Position numbers and translations under genes: made by a program. A stretch of 22,684 bases of DNA from Oscillibacter sp. (GTDB lineage Bacteria > Bacillota > Clostridia > Oscillospirales > Oscillospiraceae). The notes beneath the pieces were generated by a model, which made no database searches, was not told where the DNA came from, and saw only the letters and a list, made by a program, of their open reading frames with translations. Positions 6,260 to 14,339 of the stretch are shown here, piece after piece (the first letter of the stretch is position 1; each line of letters starts with the position of its first letter). The stretch is from assembly GCA_003487665.1 (NCBI GenBank), contig DNFA01000080.1, positions 5,786-28,469 of the forward strand, read 5' to 3'.

Positions 6260-9200
6260 ATGAAACGACGTATCGTAAGCGTACTGATGGCTCTGGTCAT
6301 GGCGCTGTCGCTGCTGCCGGTGCAGGCACTGGCGGAGGACGCAGCCGTGGGGGAGCCGGTAACGGAGATCAAACAGGCAGAGCAGACCGGGGAGGGCGAA
6401 GAGCCCGGCGACCCGGAGGAGGAGCAGGAGCCGGGGGAGCCGGAGGAGCCTGTGCGGGAATTTGTACAGGGAGAGGCGCAGCTGACGGTGTCCACGGCGG
6501 CGATGGCGGCGGGCACCGCCGGAGAGAGAACGGTGCCCAGCGACATTTATGAAGCTCTGAGCGTCGGCGGTAGCCTCAAGCTGCTGAACGATGTCGAGTA
6601 CTCCGGCAGCATGGACGTGGCCTTTGACCTCGTTATCGACCTGAACGGCTATGTGCTGAAAATGACCGGCATTAAGGTGGAAAACGGCGCGCACCTGACC
6701 ATCATTGACAGCCGACCCAACGCGGAGCATCAGTTCACCTCCAACGCCAACGGTCTGTGGGTGCGGGATGAAACCAACGGAACAAAGACCGTCAAGGGCG
6801 GTGTTATCTACGGCGGCACGGGCAGCAGCATCGGGACATCTGTTTACGGCGGCGGCGTGTACGTGGAGGGCGGCGGCCAGTTCACCATGGAGGGCGGCAA
6901 TATCGTGGGCTGTACGGCCTCCGCCACCTTTCAAGCGCGGGGCGGCGGTGTGTTCGTGGCTGATAGAGGCACGTTCACCATGTCCGGCGGCAGTATCACG
7001 GGCTGCACGACGGTGGGAGGTTATTCTTATGGCGGCGGCATATACAATGAAGGAACTATGACCTTGTCCGGCACGGCGGAGATCCGGGACTGCCATGCAA
7101 AAGACAGCGATGAGGGCGATGCTGCATATGGCGGCGGCATTTCTGACAGCGGCAGAGCTTCTCAGATCAGCGGCAATGTGAGGATCACCGGCTGTACTGC
7201 TGGCGGAGGAAAAACGGACGCCATGAGTATGGACACCGGAAGTGTCATCAGCGGCGGCACGTTTGACGGCTCGGTGCAAAACACGGGCAGGATCAGCGGC
7301 GGTACCTTTAACGGCAGGGTGGTCAACAGCAACATGATCACCGACGGTATCTTTAACGGCGAGGTGGTCAACGACTACGGCACGATCAGCGGCGGCACGT
7401 TTAACGGCGTGGTGACAAATTACAGCACGATCACCGAAGGCGCGATCAGCGGTATCACCGTGACCTACAAGGCCAACGGCGGGGTCTACGCCACGCAGAT
7501 CGTGCCCAGCGGCAGCGCGGCCATCAAGCCCGTTGACCTCGCCAAGCCCGGCTACAGCTTTGACGGCTGGTACACCTCCGACGGCGCGCAGTGGAATTTC
7601 ACCACTGCCGTCACCGAGAACATTACCCTCACGGCTCGCTGGACACTCAAAGCTCAGGAGGTCTCAAACGAGCAGGAGCTGACCGCCGCACTGGCGGACA
7701 GCGCCAACGGTGTGGTCCGGCTGACGGCGGACATCACCATTACGGCGGGGCTGAAGATCACCCGCGATGTCACCGTGGATCTGAACGGCTATGTGCTGCG
7801 CTATGCCGAAGAAGCGGAGCCGGGCAGCATCTTCCGCGTCACCAGCGACTGCACCCTGACCCTGACCGACAGCCGCCCGGCGGCGGAACATACGGACACG
7901 ACCCTGCCCGCAGGCGGCCTCATCACCGGCGGCAAGGGGTTTAAGTATGACAATGGCGCGGGACAGTCCTACAATTATTATGGCGGCGGCGTGTATGTGG
8001 AGACGGGTGCATCCTTCGTGCTGGCGGGCGGCACCATCTATGCCTGCGGCGTCCAGAGCGGAGCGAATCAAGCGTTCGGCGGCGGCATCTATGCCGATGG
8101 CGGCTCCGCCACCATGACCGGCGGCGCCATCCGGAACTGCGTTGTCTCAACCGATTACGGTGCCAGCGGCGGCGCGATCTATGCCAAGGCCGGCTCCGTC
8201 ACCATGTCCGGCGGCGTCATCAGCGGCTGCTCTGCCATGGACGGCGGCGGCATCTTGACATCCGGGTGTACCGTCCGGATCACCGGCGGCCGCATCGAGA
8301 ACTGCAAGGCAAGCGGACGCGGCGGCGGCCTGTATATCGGCGGCCATGCAGACCAGATATCTGTTCTGGACGCTGCGATCTCCGGCTGCGAGGCGAAACG
8401 CGGCGGCGGCGTGGCCCTGATGGGCTTTGCTGAGTTGGAGCTGGGGGAGAATGCCCGCATCACGGGCTGCAAAGCCACCAACGGCGCCGCGGTCTATATG
8501 GATATTGGCTCGACGACCTATACCGTCAACCATCCCGGCTGCTTCCTCTATGCCAACGGCGGCCGGGTGGAGGGCACGGTGTATGTGGGAACGAACAAGA
8601 TTGGCACAAAAAATAACTACTTCAACTCCGTAAAGGCCACCGACGCCATCGACCACACGGACGGGAAGCCTACCACGGTCTTTACCGGCGACGTCTCCTG
8701 CGAGGGCGACATAAGGGGCGGTATTTTCCATGGCAGCGTCACCGTGACGGACTCTAATGGGAACATGGGCATAGCGTGGGAGAAATTCTGCGGCAACCTC
8801 TCCGGCGGCACGTTCTACGGCCCTGTCACCACGGAGTGCCATGTCTCCGGCGGCACATTCTATGGCGGTCTGACCATGGGTGAGACCGCAAAGCTCAGCG
8901 GCAAGCCCATGAACACCGGCGATGCGATCAATACCGAGACCAACATCCCCGACCCCAACGGCACGCCTGTCACCGTGACCTATGCTTACGGGGCTTTGGG
9001 TGGAACCTATGCCACGCAGATCGTCCAGGCGGGCGAGAAGGCTATTGAACCGGATGTACCCAGCAGACAAGGTTATCAGTTCACGGACTGGTATCTGGAC
9101 GACACGAAGTATGACTTCAACGCCGCTGTGACGGGAAACATGACCCTGACAGCCAAGTGGACGGCGAATTTGTACACCATCACCTTTGATACCAACGGCG

Positions 9201-10822
9201 GCAGCGCGGTTGCGCCCATCACGCAGGACTACGGCACGGCGATTGCCGCACCTGCAAACCCGACAAGAGAGGGCTACACCTTCATGGGCTGGGAGCCGGA
9301 AATTCCCGCGACCATGCCCGCCGAGGACATGACCATCACGGCCAAGTGGAGCATCAACCAGTACACCGTGACCTTTGACACGGACGGCGGCAGCGCGGTC
9401 GCACCCATTACGCAGGACTACGGCACGGCCATCACCGCCCCCGCCGACCCGACAAGAGAGGGCTATACTTTCATCGGTTGGGATAAGGCGATCCCCGCGA
9501 CCATGCCTGCCGAGAATATGACCATCACGGCCAAGTGGAAAGACAGCGAAAAGCCAACGGGCGAAATCAAAATCAGCAAGAACAGCTGGAAAGCGTTCCT
9601 CAACAATATCACCTTCGGGCTGTTCTTTAAGGACACGCAGACGGTGACGATAAACGCCGCCGACAACAGCGGAACCGTGTTCGTCTCTTATCTGGTGACC
9701 CATCAGGATCTCTCCGAGGCGGAGCTTCAATCTCTCGTATTCAGCGGATACCAGGAGCCGTTCCACATAGACCCCAACGGGGAGTATATTGTTTATGCCA
9801 TGCTTGCTGATGCGAGCCTGAACGTAACATACCTTCGCTCCGACCGCATAACGCTTGATAATGTTCAGCCGGTCATCGGCGGCATAGAGAACGGCAAGAC
9901 CTACTGCAAGGCACAGACCGTTACGATCAACGAGAAATATGTGGATACCGTCACCGTAAACGGCGCGGCGGTCACGCTTAACGAAAACGGCGGCTTTACC
10001 CTTGCTCCGGCAAACGGCGGGCAGAGGATCGTTGTTACCGACAAGGCTGGCAACACCGCCGAAATGACCGTAACGGTCAACGACGGGCATACCTACGGTG
10101 AATGGGTATCCAACGGCGACGGCACGCACACCCGCAGATGCACGGTAGACGGTTGCACCGGCTCCGAAACCAAGGACTGCTCCGGCGGGACGGCGACATG
10201 CACCGAAAAGGCAAAATGCAGCGTTTGCGGTGTCGGATATGGCGATCTCAACCCTGCCCACCACGCGAATCTGGTGAACGTGCCCGCCAAGGCCGCCACC
10301 ACCAGCGCCGAGGGCAACATCGAGTACTGGCACTGCGGCGGCTGCGACAAGTATTACAAGGACGCCGCCGCGCAGGACGAGATCAAGCAGGAGGATACGG
10401 TCATCGCCAAGCGGCGGGTGTACTACGCGCCCAGCCTCTATCCTGTGCGGAACGGCACCAACCCGCCCAGCGGGACGGAGTATTCCGGCGGCGTTTACGG
10501 GCTGATCTTCCGCGCCGCCGTGTCCGGGATCACGGGCGTGCAGGTGGACGGCAGGACGGTCGGCAAGGGCAGCTACACCGTCGAGGGGAGCTATCCCGTG
10601 GAGCTGTATCTCAAGGCATCGTACCTGAACAGGCTGGCCAAGGGCGGGCATACGCTCACCGTTCTGACGGACAGCGGAAGCCTGACCGCGGCGTTCACCG
10701 TGGGCAGCGGCAAGAGCAGCCCCACCACCTTTGACGCGGGCATCACGGTCTATGCAGCGGCGGCGGTAACGTCCCTGACGGGACTGGAGCTGCTGCGCCG
10801 CAGACGCAAGGAAGAGGAATAA
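6260..10822 (+). CDS. Large secreted surface protein: beta-helix and InlB-type repeats
   Basis: A 1520-residue exported protein. In order: signal peptide (1-25, cleavage after ALA); Glu/Pro-rich linker (26-70); right-handed beta-helix region with GGGVY-type turns (about 100-395); an InlB B-repeat/Flg_new domain (about 400-463, ends LTARW); a second beta-helix (about 507-880); three more InlB-type repeats (about 905-1094), two nearly identical; an Ig-like region (about 1095-1275); a paired-cysteine segment with HTYGEW...CTVDGCTGSE and CSVCG (about 1277-1385); and a C-terminal anchor. The end reads SPTTFDAG, a hydrophobic span and RRRRKEEE, like a cell-wall sorting signal but without LPXTG. ATG at 6260 follows AGGAGAGG. 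It is probably an adhesin or glycan-binding surface protein; the ligand is unknown. It appears monocistronic, with repeats and a promoter of its own. Confidence 0.88.
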   Translation: MKRRIVSVLMALVMALSLLPVQALAEDAAVGEPVTEIKQAEQTGEGEEPGDPEEEQEPGEPEEPVREFVQGEAQLTVSTAAMAAGTAGERTVPSDIYEALSVGGSLKLLNDVEYSGSMDVAFDLVIDLNGYVLKMTGIKVENGAHLTIIDSRPNAEHQFTSNANGLWVRDETNGTKTVKGGVIYGGTGSSIGTSVYGGGVYVEGGGQFTMEGGNIVGCTASATFQARGGGVFVADRGTFTMSGGSITGCTTVGGYSYGGGIYNEGTMTLSGTAEIRDCHAKDSDEGDAAYGGGISDSGRASQISGNVRITGCTAGGGKTDAMSMDTGSVISGGTFDGSVQNTGRISGGTFNGRVVNSNMITDGIFNGEVVNDYGTISGGTFNGVVTNYSTITEGAISGITVTYKANGGVYATQIVPSGSAAIKPVDLAKPGYSFDGWYTSDGAQWNFTTAVTENITLTARWTLKAQEVSNEQELTAALADSANGVVRLTADITITAGLKITRDVTVDLNGYVLRYAEEAEPGSIFRVTSDCTLTLTDSRPAAEHTDTTLPAGGLITGGKGFKYDNGAGQSYNYYGGGVYVETGASFVLAGGTIYACGVQSGANQAFGGGIYADGGSATMTGGAIRNCVVSTDYGASGGAIYAKAGSVTMSGGVISGCSAMDGGGILTSGCTVRITGGRIENCKASGRGGGLYIGGHADQISVLDAAISGCEAKRGGGVALMGFAELELGENARITGCKATNGAAVYMDIGSTTYTVNHPGCFLYANGGRVEGTVYVGTNKIGTKNNYFNSVKATDAIDHTDGKPTTVFTGDVSCEGDIRGGIFHGSVTVTDSNGNMGIAWEKFCGNLSGGTFYGPVTTECHVSGGTFYGGLTMGETAKLSGKPMNTGDAINTETNIPDPNGTPVTVTYAYGALGGTYATQIVQAGEKAIEPDVPSRQGYQFTDWYLDDTKYDFNAAVTGNMTLTAKWTANLYTITFDTNGGSAVAPITQDYGTAIAAPANPTREGYTFMGWEPEIPATMPAEDMTITAKWSINQYTVTFDTDGGSAVAPITQDYGTAITAPADPTREGYTFIGWDKAIPATMPAENMTITAKWKDSEKPTGEIKISKNSWKAFLNNITFGLFFKDTQTVTINAADNSGTVFVSYLVTHQDLSEAELQSLVFSGYQEPFHIDPNGEYIVYAMLADASLNVTYLRSDRITLDNVQPVIGGIENGKTYCKAQTVTINEKYVDTVTVNGAAVTLNENGGFTLAPANGGQRIVVTDKAGNTAEMTVTVNDGHTYGEWVSNGDGTHTRRCTVDGCTGSETKDCSGGTATCTEKAKCSVCGVGYGDLNPAHHANLVNVPAKAATTSAEGNIEYWHCGGCDKYYKDAAAQDEIKQEDTVIAKRRVYYAPSLYPVRNGTNPPSGTEYSGGVYGLIFRAAVSGITGVQVDGRTVGKGSYTVEGSYPVELYLKASYLNRLAKGGHTLTVLTDSGSLTAAFTVGSGKSSPTTFDAGITVYAAAAVTSLTGLELLRRRRKEEE
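9172..9540 (+). repeat. Tandem 189-bp repeat encoding two InlB-type domains
   Basis: Two near-identical in-frame units start at 9172 and 9361, a period of 189 bp or 63 codons. Both encode YT(I/V)TFDT(N/D)GGSAVAPITQ and end ITAKW. High DNA identity makes unit loss or gain by recombination likely without a frameshift. Confidence 0.85.
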
Positions 10823-10834
10823 GCGGAGATAAAA

Positions 10835-10872
10835 AAGCGCCGGCCTTCGGATATGTCCGAGGGTCGGCGCTT
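10835..10872 (-). terminator. Terminator of the exonuclease-aminopeptidase-membrane protein operon
   Basis: A 17-bp stem with two G-U pairs and a 4-nt loop. On the minus strand it is followed directly by six T residues, so it ends the minus-strand operon. On the plus strand the tail is TTGTGTCTG, a weaker match, but the same hairpin is the only candidate end for the large surface-protein gene, which stops at 10822. Confidence 0.8.
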
Positions 10873-10879
10873 GTGTCTG

Positions 10880-11719
10880 TCAGTTCGTGTTTTCCGGCGG
10901 CGCGGCGCCGTCCGCCTTATCTGTGATGGTGGGGATGAACGCCTTAGCCAGCTTGCCGTGACCTCTGTGCTTGATGTAGAAGTAGCCGATGGTGCTGAAT
11001 ACCACCGCGCCGATGAAGTTCACGAACAGATCCTTCATGGTGTCGTACAGGCCGATGTCCAGATAGCCGCCGAAGCCCAGCTCCTGCCCGTTTACCTGCA
11101 CGGAGGTGATGCCGTCGATGGTGACGGGGATGTTGCTGTTGGTGGGGTCCAGCATCACCGAGGTGATGGAGTTGACCACGGTGTCCTTCTGCATGTCCAT
11201 CTGGAATAGCCGATCCATGCCGAATTCGAAGAATTCCCACAGCACGCCCACCGTCATGGAAAAGCAGAAGGCCGCCAGCGCCACATAGATCGGGGACAGC
11301 TGGAATTTGATGCGGCTGTTGCGGTTGAGAATGTCGATGAGCGCAAAGCCGGTGGCGGCGCACAGGAAGCCGGTGGTGGTGTGCAGCATGGTGTCCCAGT
11401 GGTGGAACGTGATGAAATAGCATTTCAGCTCGCCCAGTATCTCCGCCGCGAAAATAAACAGCAGAATGATGATCTCCAGCGTGGACGGCAGCTCGATGCC
11501 GAAGTTCTGCTGGATGAAAAACGGCAGCATGAACAGCACCAGCACCAGCAGGCATATAAAGGCGCTCTCGTATTCGCCGCGGAGGACGGAGGACACCAGC
11601 GTGGCCAGCACGATCAGCCGCAGGATCGTGTATACGGCGAACACGGCGGGCTGGCGGCGGATGGCGGCCTTCAGCTGCGCGCCGGTGCGGCGCGGCGACT
11701 TGTCAGATGTTTTTTTCAT
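10880..11719 (-). CDS. Integral membrane protein, DUF2238-like
   Basis: A 279-residue protein with roughly five to six hydrophobic segments and a basic N-terminus. The HHWDTMLHTTTGF stretch (about residues 105-117) and GVLWEFFEFG (about 158-167) match the conserved His-Trp-Asp and Trp-Glu-Phe-Glu motifs of the DUF2238/YjdF membrane family, whose function is not established. A hydrophilic segment follows before a last membrane helix. ATG at 11719 follows AAGGAG. It starts 6 nt after the aminopeptidase stop, so it is the last gene of the operon. Confidence 0.75.
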   Translation of the reverse strand: MKKTSDKSPRRTGAQLKAAIRRQPAVFAVYTILRLIVLATLVSSVLRGEYESAFICLLVLVLFMLPFFIQQNFGIELPSTLEIIILLFIFAAEILGELKCYFITFHHWDTMLHTTTGFLCAATGFALIDILNRNSRIKFQLSPIYVALAAFCFSMTVGVLWEFFEFGMDRLFQMDMQKDTVVNSITSVMLDPTNSNIPVTIDGITSVQVNGQELGFGGYLDIGLYDTMKDLFVNFIGAVVFSTIGYFYIKHRGHGKLAKAFIPTITDKADGAAPPENTN

Positions 11720-11725
11720 GTGTGA

Positions 11726-12991
11726 CTACTCCTTATAAAATTGCCGCATGGCGGCGATGAGCCGGGGGTAATCCTCTGCGCCCATGACCTCCACCGCCGC
11801 GTGCATGGCCAGCTGCGCAAGACCGATATCCACGGCGCTGACCGGCACCAGCGTGCCGGCGATGCTGCCCAGTGTGGAGCCGCCCGGCAGATCGGAGCGA
11901 TTGGCCATCGTCTGTACCGGTACGTCCGCCCGGCGGCACAGGGCGCGGAAGGCGGCGGCGGAGCCGCCGTCGGTGGCGTAACGGCGCGGTGCGCTGAATT
12001 TCAGCACGATGCCGCCGTTGAGCCGGGGCGCGTTGTCCTTGTCGCTGAGCTCCGGGTGATTGGGGTGGATGGCGTGGGCGTTGTCGGCGGACACCAGCAT
12101 GCTGCGGGACAGCAGCATCTGATAGCCCTCCTCGTCTATACCCAGCGCCCCGGCGATGCGCCGCAGCACGTCCCGCAGCAGGGTGGAGGCGGCGCCCTCC
12201 GGCGTGGCGGAGCCGACCTCCTCGTTGTCCAGCAGGCAGAACACCGGCAGGTGCGCGCCGCCGCTGCTCTCCAGAAACCCGTGCAGGCAGCCCCACACGC
12301 AGGCCTGATCGTCCAGCCGGGGCGCCATGAACAGCTCGCCGCTGCTGCCCAGCCGCGTTCCCGGCTGGCGGCAGTACACCAGCAGGTCGCTGCCCAGCAC
12401 GTCCTCCGGGCGCAGCCCGGCGGACTCCGCCGCCAGGGTCAGGATGTCCGCCGCCCCGTCGCTTCCGGCCAGCGGCAGCGTGTCCACGTTGGCGCGGTAC
12501 TTGACGCCGTCGTTGGCGGCGCGGTCGAAATGAATGGCCACGCTGGGGATCACCAGCAGGTCACGGTCGATGTTCACCAGCGTCTGGCGGAGGACGCCGT
12601 CCTCCTCGGTGAACAGCCGCCCGGCCACCGACAGCGGCCTGTCGAACCAGCTGGACATGCGCAGGCCGCCGTAGACCTCCGTGTTCAGCCGCAGATAGCC
12701 GCCGTCCCGCAGGGCGGCATTTTCCTTCAGCTTGAAGCAGGGGGAGTCCCCGTGCGCCGCCGCCAGACGGAAGCCCGCCGGGGCGCGCTCCGGTACCCGG
12801 AAGGCGATCAGGGCAGAGCCGCCCCGCGTCATGTAATATTTCCCGCCGGGGCGCAGCTGCCAGCGCTGCCCCTCGTCCAGAGGGGCATATCCGGCCGCCG
12901 CCAGCAGCTCTGCGGCGGTGGCTGCCGCGTGGTAGCAGGTGGGGCTGCGCGCGATGAGCTGCGCCAGTGTGTCGATGTATGTCCGTTCCAT
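11726..12991 (-). CDS. M18 family aminopeptidase (aspartyl aminopeptidase-like)
   Basis: This 421-residue cytosolic dinuclear-zinc exopeptidase removes N-terminal residues, often acidic ones, from peptides. M18 motifs are present in order: AAAHGDSPCFKLK (zinc His and Asp), APRLDDQACVWG, LLDNEEVGS (catalytic and zinc Glu), VSADNAHAIHPNHPE, and SDLPGGSTLGSIAG with a downstream LAMHAAVE histidine. Length fits bacterial members. ATG at 12991 follows TAGGAGGA. It lies 52 bp downstream of the exonuclease gene and immediately before the DUF2238-like gene, in a likely operon. Substrate preference cannot be read from the sequence. Confidence 0.93.
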   Translation of the reverse strand: MERTYIDTLAQLIARSPTCYHAAATAAELLAAAGYAPLDEGQRWQLRPGGKYYMTRGGSALIAFRVPERAPAGFRLAAAHGDSPCFKLKENAALRDGGYLRLNTEVYGGLRMSSWFDRPLSVAGRLFTEEDGVLRQTLVNIDRDLLVIPSVAIHFDRAANDGVKYRANVDTLPLAGSDGAADILTLAAESAGLRPEDVLGSDLLVYCRQPGTRLGSSGELFMAPRLDDQACVWGCLHGFLESSGGAHLPVFCLLDNEEVGSATPEGAASTLLRDVLRRIAGALGIDEEGYQMLLSRSMLVSADNAHAIHPNHPELSDKDNAPRLNGGIVLKFSAPRRYATDGGSAAAFRALCRRADVPVQTMANRSDLPGGSTLGSIAGTLVPVSAVDIGLAQLAMHAAVEVMGAEDYPRLIAAMRQFYKE

Positions 12992-13043
12992 GGTGTTCCT
13001 CCTATGCCCGGTGCCGGGCGGTATGTGGTAGTTTGTCAGGCGC

Positions 13044-13799
13044 TCACTCCGCCAGCTCCAGCACCACCGGGCAGTGGTCGCTGCCGGTGACCTCCGGCCA
13101 GATGTCGGCGCTTTTTACCCGGGGCATCAGCCGCCGGGACACGATGAAGTAGTCGATGCGCCATCCCGCGTTGTTCTCCCGGGCGTGGAAGCGGTAGCTC
13201 CACCAGGAGTAGGCGCCGGTGCGCTCCGGGTACAGGGCGCGGAAGGTGTCCACAAAGCCGCTGGAGAGCAGCTGGGTCATTTTGCCGCGCTCCTCGTCGG
13301 AAAAGCCGGGGTTCAGCCGGTTGGTTTTGGGGTTCTTCAGGTCGATCTCCTGGTGCGCCACATTCAGGTCGCCGCAGTAGACCACCGGCTTCACCGCGTC
13401 CAGATCCAGGAGGTATTCCCGTAGGTCGTCCTCCCATTCCATGCGGTAGTCCAGCCGCGCCAGCTGATCCTTGGAGTTGGGGGTGTAGCAGCATACCAGC
13501 CAGAAGTCCTCAAACTCGGCGGTGATGACCCGCCCCTCGTGGCGGTGGATGTCCGCGCCGAAATCGTAGGTGACGGACAGCGGCTCCCGCCGGGTGAACA
13601 CGGCGGTGCCGGAGTAGCCGGCCTTGTCCGCGCTGTTCCAGAACATGTGGTAGCCCGGCAGGTCGAACTGCGCCTGCTCCGGGCGCATTTTCGTCTCCTG
13701 CAGGCAGATGATGTCCGCGTCCGCGAAGGCGCAGAAATCCAGAAATCCCTTGCCCAGACACGACCGCAGGCCGTTGACGTTCCATGAGATCAGACGCAT
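13044..13799 (-). CDS. xth: Exodeoxyribonuclease III / AP endonuclease
   Basis: This 251-residue repair enzyme cleaves DNA at abasic sites and removes 3' blocking groups. It shows the endonuclease/exonuclease/phosphatase motifs of the family: LISWNVNGLR at the N-terminus, CLQETKM (metal-binding Glu), GYSGTAVFTR, CGDLNVAHQEIDLKNPKTN (catalytic Asp/Asn), NAGWRIDYFIVS and a C-terminal GSDHCPVVLEL. Length is typical. The ATG at 13799 follows AAAGGAG by 9 nt; a 62-residue upstream extension is rejected because it crosses the promoter and lacks family sequence. It is the first gene of the three-gene minus-strand operon. Confidence 0.95.
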   Translation of the reverse strand: MRLISWNVNGLRSCLGKGFLDFCAFADADIICLQETKMRPEQAQFDLPGYHMFWNSADKAGYSGTAVFTRREPLSVTYDFGADIHRHEGRVITAEFEDFWLVCCYTPNSKDQLARLDYRMEWEDDLREYLLDLDAVKPVVYCGDLNVAHQEIDLKNPKTNRLNPGFSDEERGKMTQLLSSGFVDTFRALYPERTGAYSWWSYRFHARENNAGWRIDYFIVSRRLMPRVKSADIWPEVTGSDHCPVVLELAE

Positions 13800-13830
13800 A
13801 TCAAGCGCTCCTTTGTCTGTTGTTTTCCCC

Positions 13831-13859
13831 AGCATACCATATTTTCGGACGGGACACAA
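13831..13859 (-). promoter_or_regulatory. Sigma-A promoter of the exonuclease operon
   Basis: TTGTGT (13854-13859), 17 bp, TATGCT (13831-13836) with a TG just upstream of the -10 box (extended -10). Start would be near 13824, with a leader of about 25 nt. Confidence 0.65.
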
Positions 13860-14339
13860 TGGCGGCGGAACGAAAAAAATTTTGAAAAGGAAAAACTGAA
13901 AAATTTGCGGCAGTACACTTGCCTTTTCCAGAAAAGTATGGTACAGCATGGTCGCTGGAACCACAAATAAGTGGGCAATTGACACAATGCGGGGGATTGG
14001 GGGGATCTGCGTGCGGATCAGAGCCGCACAAACGGGGTCAACCGAATACCGGGTGCAGCGTTATGCTGCGGATGCGATCAGGCACTGTGTCGTCAGATGA
14101 CTGTGCGTGGACGGACTGAATAAGAATAAAACGCAGCGTAATATACCGTATTTAGGGCGAATTGTGCAACATGCACAAAAACTGCTTGACAAGTTCTATA
14201 TGTAATTTGCGGCAAAGGTCTTGCAAATAATGACATAATATGGTTAGAATTTTGTTGGTTTTGCGGGATTCAGGGGGGATTTTGCCGCTCAGGACCCTAC
14301 AAGGCGAAAATTTCCTGATTGGATAGGGGTGGATCACAA
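13860..14339 (+). promoter_or_regulatory. Intergenic region with candidate promoter of the dockerin gene
   Basis: No gene is evident in these 480 bp. The best promoter for the downstream gene is TTGCAA (14221-14226), 18 bp, TAGAAT (14245-14250), leaving a leader of about 83 nt. Other structure: a 7-bp inverted repeat TTGTGCA-aca-TGCACAA (14162-14178), hairpins GTGCGG/CCGCAC near 14010-14029 and GCAGC/GCTGC near 14055-14070, and in the leader a TCAGGA/TCCTGA stem (about 14289-14318). I found no recognizable riboswitch. Confidence 0.4.

Noticed and set aside
8147..10651. 834-codon open frame on the minus strand inside the large surface protein gene
   Set aside because: It is the complement of a repeat-rich GC-rich gene, has no ribosome site or family resemblance, and its Ala/Gly/Val/Arg-rich, His-rich composition is that of an antisense shadow.
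11741..13090. 449-codon plus-strand frame opposite the M18 aminopeptidase
   Set aside because: Rich in Ala, Gly, Arg, His and Gln with no motif. The opposite strand encodes an aminopeptidase with all M18 motifs.
13985..14010. Possible G-quadruplex in GCGGGGGATTGGGGGGATC
   Set aside because: Only two long G-runs on this strand; not enough for a standard four-run quadruplex.
14250..14339. Cyclic-di-GMP riboswitch upstream of the dockerin gene
   Set aside because: Considered because such riboswitches often precede surface proteins, but the conserved core sequences are not visible.
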